From the NCBI RefSeq assembly GCF_033118175.1, contig NC_083693.1, forward strand, positions 54,615,981 through 54,679,980: a stretch of 64,000 nucleotides of DNA, in the 5' to 3' direction. Below are positions 43,371 to 55,974 of the stretch, one piece after another (position 1 is the first letter of the stretch; each line of letters opens with the position of its first letter). The notes beneath the pieces were generated by a model. It did not search any database. It had not been told where the DNA came from and worked only from the letters and a program-made list of their open reading frames with translations. Made by a program: the position numbers and the translations under genes. Source of the DNA: Dama dama (lineage: Eukaryota > Chordata > Mammalia > Artiodactyla > Cervidae).

Positions 43371-45799
43371 AAAATGACAGTAGATAAATGTCAGCTAAAT
43401 TTTAAAGCATTTCAAGTTTTTCTAGATTTGATTCAGCTTACTCTGAAATGTTCCTTTGGAAAAATCTTTTTCCCTCTTCTAAGAGGAGGCAAAAGTGCAC
43501 AACAGGAGCATGAAATGACAACCTCACAGGAATTTCCTCACAAAAAAAGGAAAAGAGCTATATATGTTTACTGCAGTCTCTGGAACGCCCTTAGCCAGCA
43601 AAGGTGGCAGTCTTTGTATTCTTGATTAAATGGGTATTTGCACTGAAGTCAGATACCACACAAAGGAAACAAAACAAAATAAAAATGTCCTTCGTGTTCT
43701 GTTTTTCAATCATTTGTGTGAAGGAGGTTCTTGGCCTTTATCACTGTCAGTGAAAAGTTCTTCATTGGAAGGAGACATTCCACTCACCCTGCTTCTTGTG
43801 CACAGGGAGCTTACCATGGAAACTACCTCTGGAGCCATCAGACAAATATATAAATGACAAAGCTCAACACTGGGCATTTTAGGTTTGGCTTTATTTCAAC
43901 AGCAGGATATGAGGAAGGGTGCTTGGAATTTCTTGAGAAATTTATTGTTCTAATTTATCTTGCTCTGAATCTTAAAACTCATGAATTGGACTTAATTCAA
44001 GTTAGGAAATAACTAAGAAGTGACTTTATCTAAGGGATTCTAATCCTAATATATGTATGCTGTGTATTTAATATAACTATGTATAGTAAAGCTACACTTT
44101 TTTAGGTGATTTTTTAAGTGACAGCTTGCGTATCCCCAAGATAGGAAATTTAATATATGCTTATATTTTTAGTTGCTTATGACCTTTAATTAACTGAAAG
44201 AAAAAAATGTATTCTGCTGAATGAGTTTTTTGTTGGTTTGTTTAACAAGATCCATACTAAACTGTGGTTGACTTATCCTTAAAATATAGCATTTTGCTTT
44301 ACGACAGTAACCTGAAGAAATTTAAAAGAGTGCTTCACAAAACTTATATTGTATTTTTTTCCATTCCATCTGCTTGTCAAGTTCTCATTTAATTTAAAAT
44401 TTCCATAAAATTTGTGTCCAGCTTTCCTCAGCCTATGGTCACATGAACCAACTGTAAAGACCACCTGAGGCTGACAGTGAGTTTCTGTTGCTTGTTTTCC
44501 TTACCAGCTCCTCACATCAAGGCAGTTCACAAAAACTAGACTGATATATATTCTTGGATGGCTATGGCATCAGGACCTGCATACATATATTTAGATACAT
44601 AATTGGAATTCAGTTCCTTCCTTAGGCAATGGTGCACAGGTGTGTTTAGGTGGTTTGTGGTCTAAGAAAGAAATGGATGGCTACACACTGGATTTTAGTT
44701 GCTCTTTGGCTTTGTCTACTTCAAAAGAAAAAAGAAAAGAACCTTTTCTTCCTTAAAGAAAAGGATTGGTCTGTAAAGCAAATTTAGAGGGGGGGAAATC
44801 AAGGAAATAATAATATGTATGCCTACAAGCTATACATTCTATTTCTTACATATTACTAAAAGGACTATTAAAAGTGATGAACTTTGTGAAAGCGAAGGTG
44901 CCAGAAGGCAGGGGGTTATACAGTACAATTGATAGGTTATCTCTGGTGAGTTTAGTCCTCTGGTTCTTTCTATAATAAAAGATAAAGCCACTCAGGTTTC
45001 AGGAATTATCATCTTAATCATTTCTTTTATAGAACCATTAGGTAAAGTACATGAATATCTCTTTTTATAGCGTACACTCATTTCTCCACTACTGAGATTT
45101 TCTATTATGCAAATCCTAGAGAAGCCAAATCCTACAGATTTTCTATTATTCAAGTCCTAGTAGGTTCCTGATTCCCCCAACAACTGATTGGTTGCGAGAA
45201 CATTCCCAAAGGGCAGGCAGCAGAGAAGGGAAACTGCTAGTGTCTCAAAAGGGAATGGAGATGTTTGCCAGGAATGGAGGTGGACGCAACTGGGTGAAGG
45301 GAAGGGAAAGTGAGTGAGGAAGGAGAAAGGAAAGAGAACAAGAGAGTGCCTGTGTCAGCTTGGTGATCACCCATTTCCATCCAGCCCTGGTTTTTACCAG
45401 CCTGAGGTGGGAAAAGGGCCAGCCAGTGGCAGGGAGTGGGTTTTACCACCTCTGGAGCAGCACAGAGAGGAGAAAGGGTGGTTTTGTTCAGATGCCAATT
45501 AAGGGACCAGGAGGCCTGCAGCATTTCAAAAGTCCTTGTAGGGAACAGAGACTAATTTCCAGGAATCCTTTGTGATTTGTTTTTAGCAGCATCTCTCAGT
45601 GACTAGAAGAGTGTTATTTCATCTTGTCTAAGTTGTATTTGTTTCCAAACTGCTTAACAATGCTAATTGGGGGTACAGACACTCTTTGCAAGTTGCATTT
45701 TTTGAAAAAGACAACTCACCCTAGCAATGAACATAGATTGAAAACCAGTTAAAAGCCCGTGAGAACAAATGGGTCTTAAATCGAGGATGGAACAAAGGG
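43371..45799. other. 2.4 kb single-copy interval
   Basis: No gene or repeat recognised; purine-rich stretch at 45245-45350. Confidence 0.45.
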
Positions 45800-46261
45800 A
45801 AGGTGGGGGCACATCCCCTAATGTCAACAGGCAGAAAGCCACACGTGCATAATGGCCATGGGAGCGACCACCCACGGGGACCCGAGTCACTTCCGGAGAC
45901 AGACAGAGACCTGGAGCCAGGGGCCAGGCCAGCTACCCTGAGTCCTGCTCAGGAGGCAGCCGGGGTGGCCGGGATTGTCTTAGTCCTGTTTCATGCCCTG
46001 CGTGTATCCACAGCCCGTTTTCTTCCTCCAAATATATCCCAGAGGCAGGAGGGGGACGCTCTGGCAGCTGTGGGCAGCAGCCACGCTGGTGGTGATCCAG
46101 AGGGTATTAATGAGAGTGACTGAGCACCAGTTAGAGTCAGTTGAATTACACAAATTGATAATCCTCTGTACTGCCCACCGAAAGGCTGCCCAGCCAGCCT
46201 TATTATCAAGCAAGGCCCTCATGAGGAAGAGAAGTTGTAATCCACAAATACACTGTTTCAT
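45800..46261. promoter_or_regulatory. candidate enhancer with GLI-type site
   Basis: Single-copy block of balanced composition with occasional CpG, abutting BovB on the right. It has a perfect GLI 9-mer GACCACCCA at 45866-45874 and homeodomain-type cores GGTATTAATGAG (46102-46113) and ATTGATAATCC. It lies about 8.1 kb upstream of NKX2-8. Enhancer role is inference from motifs and texture. Confidence 0.4.
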
Positions 46262-46690
46262 TCCAATCCCAAAGAAGGGCTGTGCCAAAGAATGTTCAAT
46301 CTACCTGACAACTGTGCTCATTTCTCATGCTAATAGTTATGCTCAAAATCCTTCAAGCCAGGCTTCAGCAGTAAGTGAACTGAGAACTTCCAGAAGAAGT
46401 ACAAGCTGGGTTCAGAAAAGGCAGGGGAACCAGAGATCAAATTGCCAACATTTGTTGGATCACAGAGAAAGCAAAGGAATTCCAGAAAAAAAACATCTAC
46501 TGCTTCATTTACTACGCTAAAGCCTTTGACTGTGTGGATCACAACAAGCTGTGGAAAATTCTTACAGAGATAAGAGTACCAGATTATCTTATCTGTCTTC
46601 TGAGAAATCTGTATGCACATCAAAAGCAATAGTTAGAACTGACACAGGACAACAGATTGGTTCAAAATTGGGAAAGGAAAACCACAAGGT

Positions 46691-46934
46691 TTAAAGTGAA
46701 GTTGCTCAGCCGTATCCAAATCTTTGTGACCCCGTGGACTGTAGCCCACCAGGCTTCTCCGTCCATGGGATTCTCCGTCCATGGGATTCTCCGTCCATGG
46801 GATTCTCCAGGCAAGAATACTGGAGTGGGTTGCCAGCTCCTTCTCCAGGGGATCTTCCCGACCCAGGGATCGAACCCAGGTCTCCCGCATTGCAGGCAGA
46901 CGCTTTAACCTCTGAGCCACCAGGGAAGCCCCAT
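46691..46934 (-). mobile_element. Bov-tA SINE nested in BovB
   Basis: Antisense Bov-tA, ending GCCACCAGGGAAGCCCC. Perfect 10-bp target-site duplication ACCACAAGGT at 46681-46690 and 46935-46944. It carries an internal 16-bp triplication. Confidence 0.95.
46761..46808. repeat. 16-bp unit in three tandem copies inside SINE
   Basis: GTCCATGGGATTCTCC occurs three times without mismatch; other Bov-tA copies in this window have it once. A local expansion after or during insertion. Confidence 0.95.
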
Positions 46935-47860
46935 ACCACAAGGTACTCCTTATATATTGTCACCTTGCTTATTTAACTTATATGCAGAGTACATCATGTG
47001 AAATGTTGGGCTGGATGAATCACAAACTGGAATCAAGATGGCCAGGAGAAATATCAACAACCTCAGACGTGGAGATGATACCATTCTAATGGCAGAAGGT
47101 AAAGAGGAATTAGAGCCTCTTGCTGAAGGAGAAAGAGGAGAGTGAAAAAGCTGGCTTAAATGTCAACACTCAAAAAACTAAGATCACAGCATCCAGTCCC
47201 ATCATTTCATGGCAAATAGAAGGAGAAAAAGTAGAAGCAGTGACAGATTTTCTTTTCTTGGGCTTTCTTTCTTTTCATGACCACAGCCATGAAATTTAAA
47301 AGACGCTTGCTCCTTGGAAGGAAAGCTATGACAAACTTAGACAAGCATTTAATATGGCAAGCATATTAAAAACCAAAGTCATCACTTTGCCGACAAAGGT
47401 CCATATAGTCAAAGCTATGGTTTGTCCAGTAGTCATGGACATGTGTGGGTTGGACCATAAAGAGGGCTGAGTGCCCAAGAATTGATGCTTTCAAACTGTG
47501 GTGCTGCAGAAGACTCTTGAGAGTCCCTTGGACTGTATGGAGATCAAACTAGTCAATCCTAAGGGAAATCAATCCTGAATATTCACTGGAGGGACTGATA
47601 CTAAAGTTGAAGCTCCAACACTTTGGCCACCGGATGCGAAGAGCTGACTCATAGGAAAAGATGCTGATGCTAGGAAAGATTGAAGGCAAAAGAAGAAGAG
47701 TGGCAGAGGATTAGATGGTTACATAGCATCACCAACTCAATGAACATGAATCTGAGCAAACTTCAGGTGATAGTGAAGGACAGAGGAGCCTGGCACAATG
47801 CAGTCCATGGGGTCACAAAGAGTCAGACCTGACTGGGTTACTGAACAAAACAATAATTAT

Positions 47861-47959
47861 GTCATAAGCACCAGGCACTGAGCTAGTGCTGAGGCTGATA
47901 TGGTCAAGCATAAGGCCTAGTGCAGAAGACACAACCTGATTTTTCTTTCCAACATGCAC
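47861..47959. other. short single-copy sequence
   Basis: Nothing recognisable was seen. Confidence 0.35.
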
Positions 47960-48190
47960 CAGATTTGGGGATCAGAGAGCTAGACCAAACCTGGGTTTGA
48001 AGTCTGGCTCTCCCAGTAATACCTGAATGACTCAGATCAAGCTTTATAATTTCTTGGAGCTTCACTTTCCTCACCTATAAAATGGAAGTGACCATTTCTA
48101 TAGGTGTTGAGATGACTGAGATATTTTGTGTGAAGTGCCTGGCACAGTACTTACCACAGTTAGGAGGTGCTCAGTTAATGGTGGGTTGTT
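47960..48190 (+). mobile_element. MIR element
   Basis: Sense MIR: ACCTGGGTTTGAAGTCTGGC, CTTCACTTTCCTCACCTATA, AAGTGCCTGGCACAGTACTT, GAGGTGCTCAGTTAATGG. Confidence 0.92.
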
Positions 48191-50325
48191 GCTGTGATAA
48201 TGAATTGTTGGGAGGAGGGATTCCTGTGGGGAGGCTGCATTTTAGCCTCATATAGCCAATGGGGAGCTTGGCTATATGTTTAGGATCATCAGTCACAGAG
48301 CTGACGTGAACTGTATCCAGTTCACAGAAGAAGAAACTAAGGCACAAATAGGGTGACTTGCCCAGTGTCTCCCAGAGTCTGGCTTGGAGCCCGGATTTTC
48401 CTCATCTAGGGTTCTTTCTACTTCAGCACATCCTGCATTACTAGTCCCTGAAGTAGCTTTTCTTCTCCTAACAGAGTTAGGAAAAAGCCGCATATAGAAG
48501 AGATTTCCTTAAATTCAGCAGCATTACCCAAACCCTCCAGTTTCAGATTTTCAGGCTCAGATCTGCTTGCTGCTATGGCTCTCAGATCTCTGCTCGAGAT
48601 GCAAAGGCTCTCATTGTACTTAATGGAAGGATAGAGGCTTGGCTTCTGTCCTTAGAGTCCTAATGTTTTCATTTCTCGGTGCTTCTGTAGCTGCTTCAGG
48701 TGTATTTCCCCCAGTCTCTAGGCTTCATTCTTCCTGGTGTGTGAATCCCTGAAGTAGCATTTGAGTCCTCTCAATTCAGCCCAAGCATCTTGCAGTAAAA
48801 ATTCTCTCTCTTCAGCACATATGAAACACCACGTAAGAACAGAATCAGATGGATCAGAAACAAATGCATTTGCCAGGAGAGGAACCAGAAACAGGGCAAA
48901 TGTTGACTGCTTTAAGAAAGCAAGGGGAAATGCATTAAGATTTTTTTAAAAGGAGGCAGTGTATAGAATTCTTCTACTCGGAAAAATGGAGGAGAAAAGA
49001 GTGCTTTGCAGCAAGGCTGCCTCTCTCACATCAGGACCTCTGATTTCCCTGTGGGGCTGCAAGTGAGTGTGCTGGAAGAAAGGTGTGCGTTGGACTGCGT
49101 AGGTCCTGCCTTCCACATCTCCGGATGCCTTCCAGAGGCTGGACAGTCCTCACCCATTCTGCAGGGAGGAGGGGGCTAGCTCCAGAGTCCTCAAAACCCA
49201 GGCCACCCCACCCCAGGCTGTATGTCCTCTTGCATTCTTTTCTTTTCTAGACTCCTTTAGCTCTTCCAGTCTACACCATCTGCTTATCCTCTTAATTGCT
49301 TCCTGAACATTTCAAAGTGCTCATTTCATCTCCCTAATCTGACTGTCAGCCTCTTCAGGACAGGCACCGTGCTCTCTAGTTCTGTATTTTTAGAAGAAAT
49401 ACCTGAGTTTGTAAATGGACACCAGAATACATTGCTATTAGGCAACTGGACTTTTAAGGTTTAGAAACATTTCATTAGAAGGAACAGCTTTCTTCTTTGC
49501 CATAGGTGTATCTAATGGGACAAGAATCTGAGTTGGGATTAATTTCCCACCCAACCAAAGTGATGTAAAATAATTTCCTGCTTGAGGTATCATGGAATGC
49601 CACAGGCTAGGGGTATGTGGAGAGAGGTCACGCTTAATTTAAGAGGACTGGTTCCGATCTCAGACCAACCAAAGGGGATTTCACTGTTTGTATGAAAAGT
49701 TCTCTTCCCTTGGTCTGTATAAGACACAATAGAGGATAACAGCTGATTCAGAACAGTTATACTCTAGTGTATAAATATGTAAACATGGGTAAGTATGTAT
49801 TTAGACAATTTAAAAGTGTGTCTCATTTACCCAATTATAAACAGCTGTCTGAGAGCAATTACGATTTATCATGTAAATGCTTATTTGCATAATTCAAAAT
49901 ATGAATATTATTTGCTCCATAAAGACTGTAAATAAAAGGCAACCTGAACTTTCTCATGCTTAGAGTTTTAGGCTAAGTTTTTACATTATAGGAGAAAAAA
50001 GCATTTTGTTCAAAATGGTACTTAAGTTTGTTAGTTCTAGCAGGTCCAGATAATAATTAGTTTAGTAAGAAAAGAGCAAGAGTTTTAAAGTGAAGGTGAG
50101 TGGCTCAGAAAATAATGAAGAAGTCACACTACTCTGCTATTTTCACTCCTGGAAATTTACTATGTAGGGATGATGACTTGCCTTAAAACTGTTTTCACTG
50201 AACATGGATGTTTAACGGTGCATTCTTTCAAGGTATTTAGTATATTATTTTATGTACTAAAATTTGATATACATATAATGTTTCAATAATATATCATTAT
50301 TTTTTAAAGTGTAGAATTATTTAAT
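48191..50325. other. 2.1 kb single-copy interval
   Basis: No gene or mobile element recognised. The block at 49640-50050 is annotated separately. Confidence 0.45.
49640..50050. promoter_or_regulatory. AT-rich candidate conserved element
   Basis: Holds a perfect octamer ATTTGCAT (49883-49890), TAATTC, CATGTAAATGC and several TTAAA/ATTA homeodomain cores close together. It looks like a developmental non-coding element 12 kb upstream of NKX2-8. No conservation data are available here. Confidence 0.35.
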
Positions 50326-50405
50326 GAGTATGCTCCCAAGTGGACTAAAATTCATATCTCCTTAAGAGTATGCTTCCAAGTGGACTAAAATTCATATATC
50401 CTTAA
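50326..50405. repeat. 40-bp tandem duplication
   Basis: Two adjacent copies of a 40-bp unit (50326-50365, 50366-50405) differ at two positions. Each holds CCAAGTGGACTAAAA, including the NK2 core CAAGTG (50337-50342 and 50377-50382). Confidence 0.93.
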
Positions 50406-50481
50406 AATATAACTTCTCTATTGATGAGAACAAGTAATAAAATGTGGACATCAAAACGTCCACTCAGGTATTGCCTAATGT

Positions 50482-50550
50482 ATTAGCTATCTAGGTTTGC
50501 CATAACCAGTTACCACAAATTCAGTGGTTTCTAACAACAGAAATTTATTC
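50482..50550. mobile_element. ancient repeat fragment (same family as 6740)
   Basis: CATAACCAGTTACCACAAAT followed by CAACAGAAATTTATTC matches the head of the family seen at 6740-7092. Confidence 0.5.
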
Positions 50551-51049
50551 TTTGCTCACTACACTCAAAGAAAGCCAATATGCAAAGTAATATACCAGCA
50601 TCCTTAGTAAAAAGTAAAGGATCTTGAAATATTATCTGAATTATCCTTCTTTTAAGAGTGATTTTTATGTTGCATGGTTTTGATATTACAGACAGAATAT
50701 TATATTATTTGAAAAACTGAGAATTCATATGTGATATATACCATATTATCATATAGTATATTTAAGGAATATTTATAGAGTTTCCACGATGTAAAGAACA
50801 ATATGATAAGAACTCTCCCTTAACCAAATTATTCAGTGAACCAAACATTGCATTCTTCCACTATTTTTGACAAGGAAAAGCTCATGGTATTTCCTTGATA
50901 TTAAGACTCTCTCCAAGGACATTATTGCTACTATTGTACCACTAAGTGTGGACAAGTCTCCCCAGATGAATTAAATCTCTCTCTGCAGCCTTCCTTTGAG
51001 TTGAGGGATCAATCACTGCCTTCTGTATGCAATTCTTTTCATGCTTCCA
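50551..51049. other. AT-rich single-copy sequence
   Basis: No gene or repeat recognised. Confidence 0.4.
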
Positions 51050-51240
51050 GAAAAGAAGTATGTCAAGCATAGTGCTAAACATTTTACAAAATGTAGCTCA
51101 TTCAGACCTCATAATCCTAGGAATTATATTTCATGACATTCCTGTTTTATAGATATAAATACTGATACCATGACGGGGTCCAAAATCAAGCAGCCATTCA
51201 GTGACAGAACTAGGACACGGATCCGGATGATTGTGTCTCG
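51050..51240 (-). mobile_element. MIR fragment
   Basis: Antisense MIR-like order: CATTCAGACCTCATAATCCT, CTGTTTTATAGATATAAATA, AAATCAAGCAGCCATTCAGT, AGAACTAGGACACGGATCC. Confidence 0.65.
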
Positions 51241-52044
51241 AATGCTGTACCTTTGCCATGTGTCTTTAGAGGCATCACCATGTGCCCGGCTGCCTGCTGT
51301 CACTTTCTTGGCTGACTCATGCTCCCGGACCTGTCCAGGGGTGTGTTCTGTGCTGCTTCAGCTTGGCTGGTTTTGCCACATTGCTGTGACCCTAGTTAGT
51401 GACTTCTGATTCTTAGAAGGGTGCATTGCCCAAATGACTGAGTTAAGAACTTGGAAACGTGCCTGGATCAGGAGAGAGAAGAACAGATCATCTCTTAAAA
51501 GGCCTTTATTGATTGGCCCCCTGAGAAAATCAGAGCAAGAGAAATCAGGGCATGACAGTGGTTCAGAAGGGAGAAAACAAGCCCTGAAGTCCAAACACAC
51601 ACAGGAGTAGGTTACAGACTTCCGTGAGCAAGACCAAAAATTTCAATTACATAATCAGAACTAGTTAGATGATTTCCAATCAGAAAAAAAGATCAGTTCA
51701 CATTAGTGGTGAAAAATTCAGGTCATAAAAGTGCACCCAGGCAGAGGAATTTCCACACTGGCATAAGCAGTGAATTTCCCTTGGGTCCTAACTGCTCCTA
51801 AGTTAAACAAGAATCAAGAAATCCACTTTGAATCACCAGCCTGGCTCAGTACTGTGTAAAGGTTATCACCTTTACCAGAAAGCCAGGTATAGTAGGTCCC
51901 GCCCCTCTCTAGTTACTGGTGAGTCCTGACGTTACGCAGAGGGCCAGTTTGTAGGAACCCGACTCCTTCGGTCACCTTCAGTCATGCTTTGGTCTCATTT
52001 ACCACCGTCCCTAATATTTTTAATTATTTATTTCCTTTCTAGTC
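51241..52044. other. single-copy sequence
   Basis: No gene or repeat recognised. Confidence 0.4.
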
Positions 52045-52195
52045 AACAGAGGATGAGATGGTTGGATGGCATCACCGACTCAATGGACATAAGTTTGAGC
52101 AAACTCCAAGAGATGGTGAAAGACAGGGAAGCCTGGCGTGTTGTAGTCCATGGGGTTTTTGCTAAGAACTGGACACAACTTAGCAATTGAACAAT
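52045..52195 (+). mobile_element. BovB 3' tail, short
   Basis: Sense BovB end: CAGAGGATGAGATGGTTGGA, AGCAAACTCCAAGAGATGG, GAAGCCTGGCGTGTTGTAG, ending AACTTAGCAATTGAACAATG. Confidence 0.92.
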
Positions 52196-53689
52196 GAGTC
52201 CTCACAGTAAGCCTACGGGACACGTTTATTTTGCTATTATATATCTATAGATCAGCTTCAGGGTAGGGTTGTAAATCAGTTTCGATTGCTAAGTATAGCA
52301 TTACAATTTAAGTAGAATTGATCGTCTCCCCACTGAGGGGTGCTAATTTATTACAAGTTTATTCATTCTATTCATTCAACTAACAAGCACTTACAGAATG
52401 CTTACTATGTGACAAAAGCTGTGTTAAGTTCTAGAAAATGACATTGCATAATGTTTTAAAATTTCTAAAACATAAAATTACTGTTTCCTTTTATCTGTTT
52501 GCAGTTCTAGAAAGTAAGTAATATTATGTCCATTGTACAGATCATTTAAAAACTGAGGTTCGATCCCAGGGCTTTTAAGAGGGCAGGACAGTCATCAGCA
52601 GAAGAGTACAGAAGACTATCAGCTGCCTCTCCTTGGCTGTGAGATTTAATAATAACAAATGACCCAGTCCCTAACCTTGAGGGACTGAAAGTCTGATATA
52701 TATGTGACCATAGAATTTGCACATAATTTATCATCTAAACATGACACTTCTGAGAGGAAGAAAAGAGGCACTATGATAATTATGCTGGGACAACTGTACC
52801 AACTGGAGGCATGGTTATTCCCTTTCTCCCAGCTCCCAGCCTGTCTGTTCAAGGAGAAAAAAACAGTATACTATCTATGGAGACACATTTGCCCTCATAG
52901 AAGCTGGCATAGCTAAGGAGCGTGAGCTGGGGGGACAGACGGGAATGAAGTGGGCAGGGAACAGTACCTGGGCTGACTTCATGGACCAACCAGGTAATCC
53001 GAGATGAACCCAACTGGGGAGGCAGGGCTGCCGACGGGGCAGGCAAACAGACCGTGGCTGTCGCCCTGCTGCTTAAATTTAAGCTGCAAGAGAAAAGAGG
53101 GCAAGTGAGCTGAGAGGCTCTATTCTCCGGACAAAATTAGTCCATCTTGTTTCACATTTCCCTCCAGTAAAACCAAGCCACAAAGTGGGTGAAAGTCCCT
53201 ACGATCTTTTTCAGGGGAAAAAAAAAATGGTTGGATCTTTTTTACACACTCTCCACTCCCAGGAATTTATTCTCTAACTAAATAGTTCGATATTATTAAA
53301 AATAATTCTTCCCACTGGGTAGATGTTAATCATTAAAAGCCCCAGAAGGCAGGAAAGACACCTTCCCTTGGTTATTGATGAGCTAAGTGGAGGGGGTTGT
53401 GCTATTTGAGATGGTGTGCCCAGGACTGAGACTGAATTGTTAGGACTTAGGTGGGAATCACATCTTAGAGCTGGAAGGAACCCGAGGAGATTATCCATTC
53501 AGCCTCCTGCTTCCAGATAGTCAACTCCAAACAGCTACGAGGGAATTACAGCTGCCAGGGTAAAAACTGTCCTATTCAAAACATTAGAAAGGCCTTTGTG
53601 CACTGACCCTTCTTCTGCCAACCCCACATCTCCCACCACGTCCTCCTCATCGTGACTCAGTGCATCCCCCAGAATGATGACCGTGGTGA
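52196..53689. other. single-copy interval with MIR-like remnant
   Basis: Possible MIR-family remnant at 52370-52560 (CATTCAACTAACAAGCACTT, TACTATGTGACAAAAGCTG). No gene. Confidence 0.4.
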
Positions 53690-53870
53690 TGGTATGACAT
53701 CTCCAGAGGCTCTAACGATGCACCAAGAAGTTTTCTATCTATGTTATCTCAGTTGTCCTTCACAGCCCCATGAAGTAGTTTATATTAGTGGTATTTTTAC
53801 AGATGAGGAGTCTGAGGTATAAAGAAGTTAAGTAACTGTCCCAAGATCACAAATCTCTGAAGGTGACTCT
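53690..53870 (-). mobile_element. MIR fragment
   Basis: Antisense MIR: TCACAGCCCCATGAAGTAG, TTTTTACAGATGAGGAGTCT, GAAGTTAAGTAACTGTCCCA, AAGATCACAAATC. Confidence 0.82.
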
Positions 53871-54419
53871 ACTATGAGGAGTTTGCTTCAAGATGTTCCC
53901 ACTGGGCAGACTGTTGACACCCCGGGTCTCCCATCTGGCACCTCTTTGCCCTTGAAGTTACAGTCTAAGTGCTGTATCTTAAATGCTGCCTGTGCCTGCA
54001 AAGGCTGAGTTCTGTGCGTTTGGGCCGGGCTGTACACAGCGGGTGCAGGCATCCTTCATAGCAGCAGCATCTAAAATTCTGTTCTCCCTGCTGGCTTCCA
54101 TGACTGTCTCCCCCTCCACACCTAGAACTACCTGAAGCCACAAAGCCTGTCTTTCACCTCTGCTCTTGAGCACACGCACGTGGCCTACCACCTGTCAATC
54201 AGTAGGCTTTCTGATACATTTAACACAGTAATGTGTACATAGTCAGAAAGCAGCCAGCTTCTCTTTGCAGTGCAGGGTAGGGATGCTGTTGACCCAACAG
54301 TCTAAAGAAACACAGTCACAGAGGGGGCTGGGAGTCTGGTTTGCAATTTTAATTTACAGCTGATGTTTGGCAGCAACTACTTTAGACTGTGGACCTGTCA
54401 ACACTGAATTGATAATAAA
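53871..54419. other. single-copy sequence
   Basis: No gene or repeat recognised. Confidence 0.4.
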
Positions 54420-55090
54420 ATGAGATACGCTTTTGGAAAAATACCCTAAAAAGTACCATGAAGCCAGTTGGTAGGTGTGTCAGTTGGCATCACCTACCTG
54501 AAAAGCAATTGGATAAAATGTATCACAGGCCTTAAAAATGTAAATATGTTTTGACCCACTTTTAGAAATTTTTTCCAAGGAAAGATCAGAAATATATATA
54601 GAAACATGTATGCATACCAATATATTGCAACATTGCCTTAAATATAGAAAGTTGGGATGCCGCCTAGATGTCCCATGTTTAAGAGCACTGTATTACCATC
54701 AAAAATAGACTACATGAGCTTTTTATATCATCTACACAAAGAATTTATAATAATAGGTTAAAGTTTTATGATCTGTCAAACAAGTAAACAAACAAAACAT
54801 CTTAGAATATGAAACAGCATGATTTCAACAGTGTAAGAAGTATCTGAAACTAGAAAGAAATGTACTAAAACATTAGTAATGATTTATCTCCAATTGGCAA
54901 AATTAGGTAATTTTTTTTCTTTATTTGTTCCATAGGTATCCTTTGTTTATTTCCCAAGTTTTACACATTGAGCATGTATTACTTTAATGTTTGGGGGGTA
55001 AAATTATGTTTTTTAAAATACTGTATGAGATATGACATGTTTTTACTATCTGAGAGATGATACTTAATGTCTTAATTAAATTAAAAATAG
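54420..55090 (+). mobile_element. ancient L1 3' region
   Basis: Sense, strongly diverged L1 (L1ME-like): TTTTGACCCACTTTTAGAAA, TTGCAACATTGCCTTAAATA, GTTGGGATGCCGCCTAGATG, ACATTGAGCATGTATTACTT. Confidence 0.75.
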
Positions 55091-55219
55091 GCCATTATCT
55101 CTAAAATTTAAAAAAATGATTGGAATTAGATAAATATCATTAAAAAGGAGCTATAATAAGTAGAAGGATGGTTTGGATGGTTTCATGGGAGGAAAAAGAA
55201 ATTTGGATATCAGAAGATC

Positions 55220-55350
55220 TGGTTAACAATATTTGTGTCAGCAACTACATAACCTAGGAGGGTCATTTAACCTCTTTCTAAGTTTCTTTATCTGTAAAAA
55301 TAAGTTGGTTAAATCAGATGACTTCTATATCCCCTTAGCTCTAAAAAGCC
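55220..55350 (+). mobile_element. MIR fragment
   Basis: Sense MIR: GGTCATTTAACCTCTTTCTA, TTTCTTTATCTGTAAAAATA, AAATCAGATGACTTCTAT. Confidence 0.72.
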
Positions 55351-55974
55351 TATGTCCTTTTTCCACTGATTGATCCACTGTTTATCTCATGTGCACAAAA
55401 ATCCACATATTGGGTTGATGTGACTGCACTAGATGAGGTGCTGAGTGCGAACCCATGGAAACCTCCCCTGGTCAGCAAAAAGCTGGTGACTAATTCCTGA
55501 GATTAGAGTCATTGTGACTGTAAGGACCAGGGAGTAAAAAAGGAGGAAAACACGAAAGAGGAAGAATGGTGGGAAAGTCATGGAGGTGCTGGGAGAGGCC
55601 AGATGGGTTGAGGAGGAAGATTCCCATTTTGACAGAGTCAGTGAGGGCTGCAGTAGGCAGTCTGCCGTCGGGGTTGATTGATCAATGGTTGAGAGGCTGC
55701 CTGACAACTCGCCAAAGGAAGAACAGGGGCTGCAGAAGGGGATGACCTTTCACCCTCAGGTTCCCAGCACAAATTCCCCGGGAGACCCAGTGTCTTATCA
55801 CCCCGTGCAGTTAGAAGTGATTGACTGAAAACAAAGTTCCACCCAGGAGATGGCCAAAGGGTAGGTTTTTTGACTTGTGGTTAAAAACTAGTGAAAGAGA
55901 TGCTTTTAACCAGAAAGAAAGCAAGCATTTGGCCCAAAATGTAAAAGAGGGGTAAAGAGAAAGGGGCACCACTG
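55351..55974. other. single-copy sequence
   Basis: No gene or repeat recognised. Confidence 0.4.

Larger units (their letters stand above)
46262..47860 (+). mobile_element. BovB LINE with nested SINE
   Basis: Sense, 5'-truncated BovB of about 1.35 kb plus a 244-base SINE. Landmarks: AATCCCAAAGAAGGGCTGTG, TTTGACTGTGTGGATCACAA, ATATGCAGAGTACATCATGT, then AATTGATGCTTTCAAACTG, ending CAAAGAGTCAGACCTGAC. Reverse transcriptase frame is broken by stops and indels. It runs opposite to the copy at 2428. Confidence 0.93.

Noticed and set aside
45993..46520. 175-codon + frame
   Set aside because: It crosses from single-copy DNA into BovB at 46262; the second half is decayed BovB, so it is not one gene.
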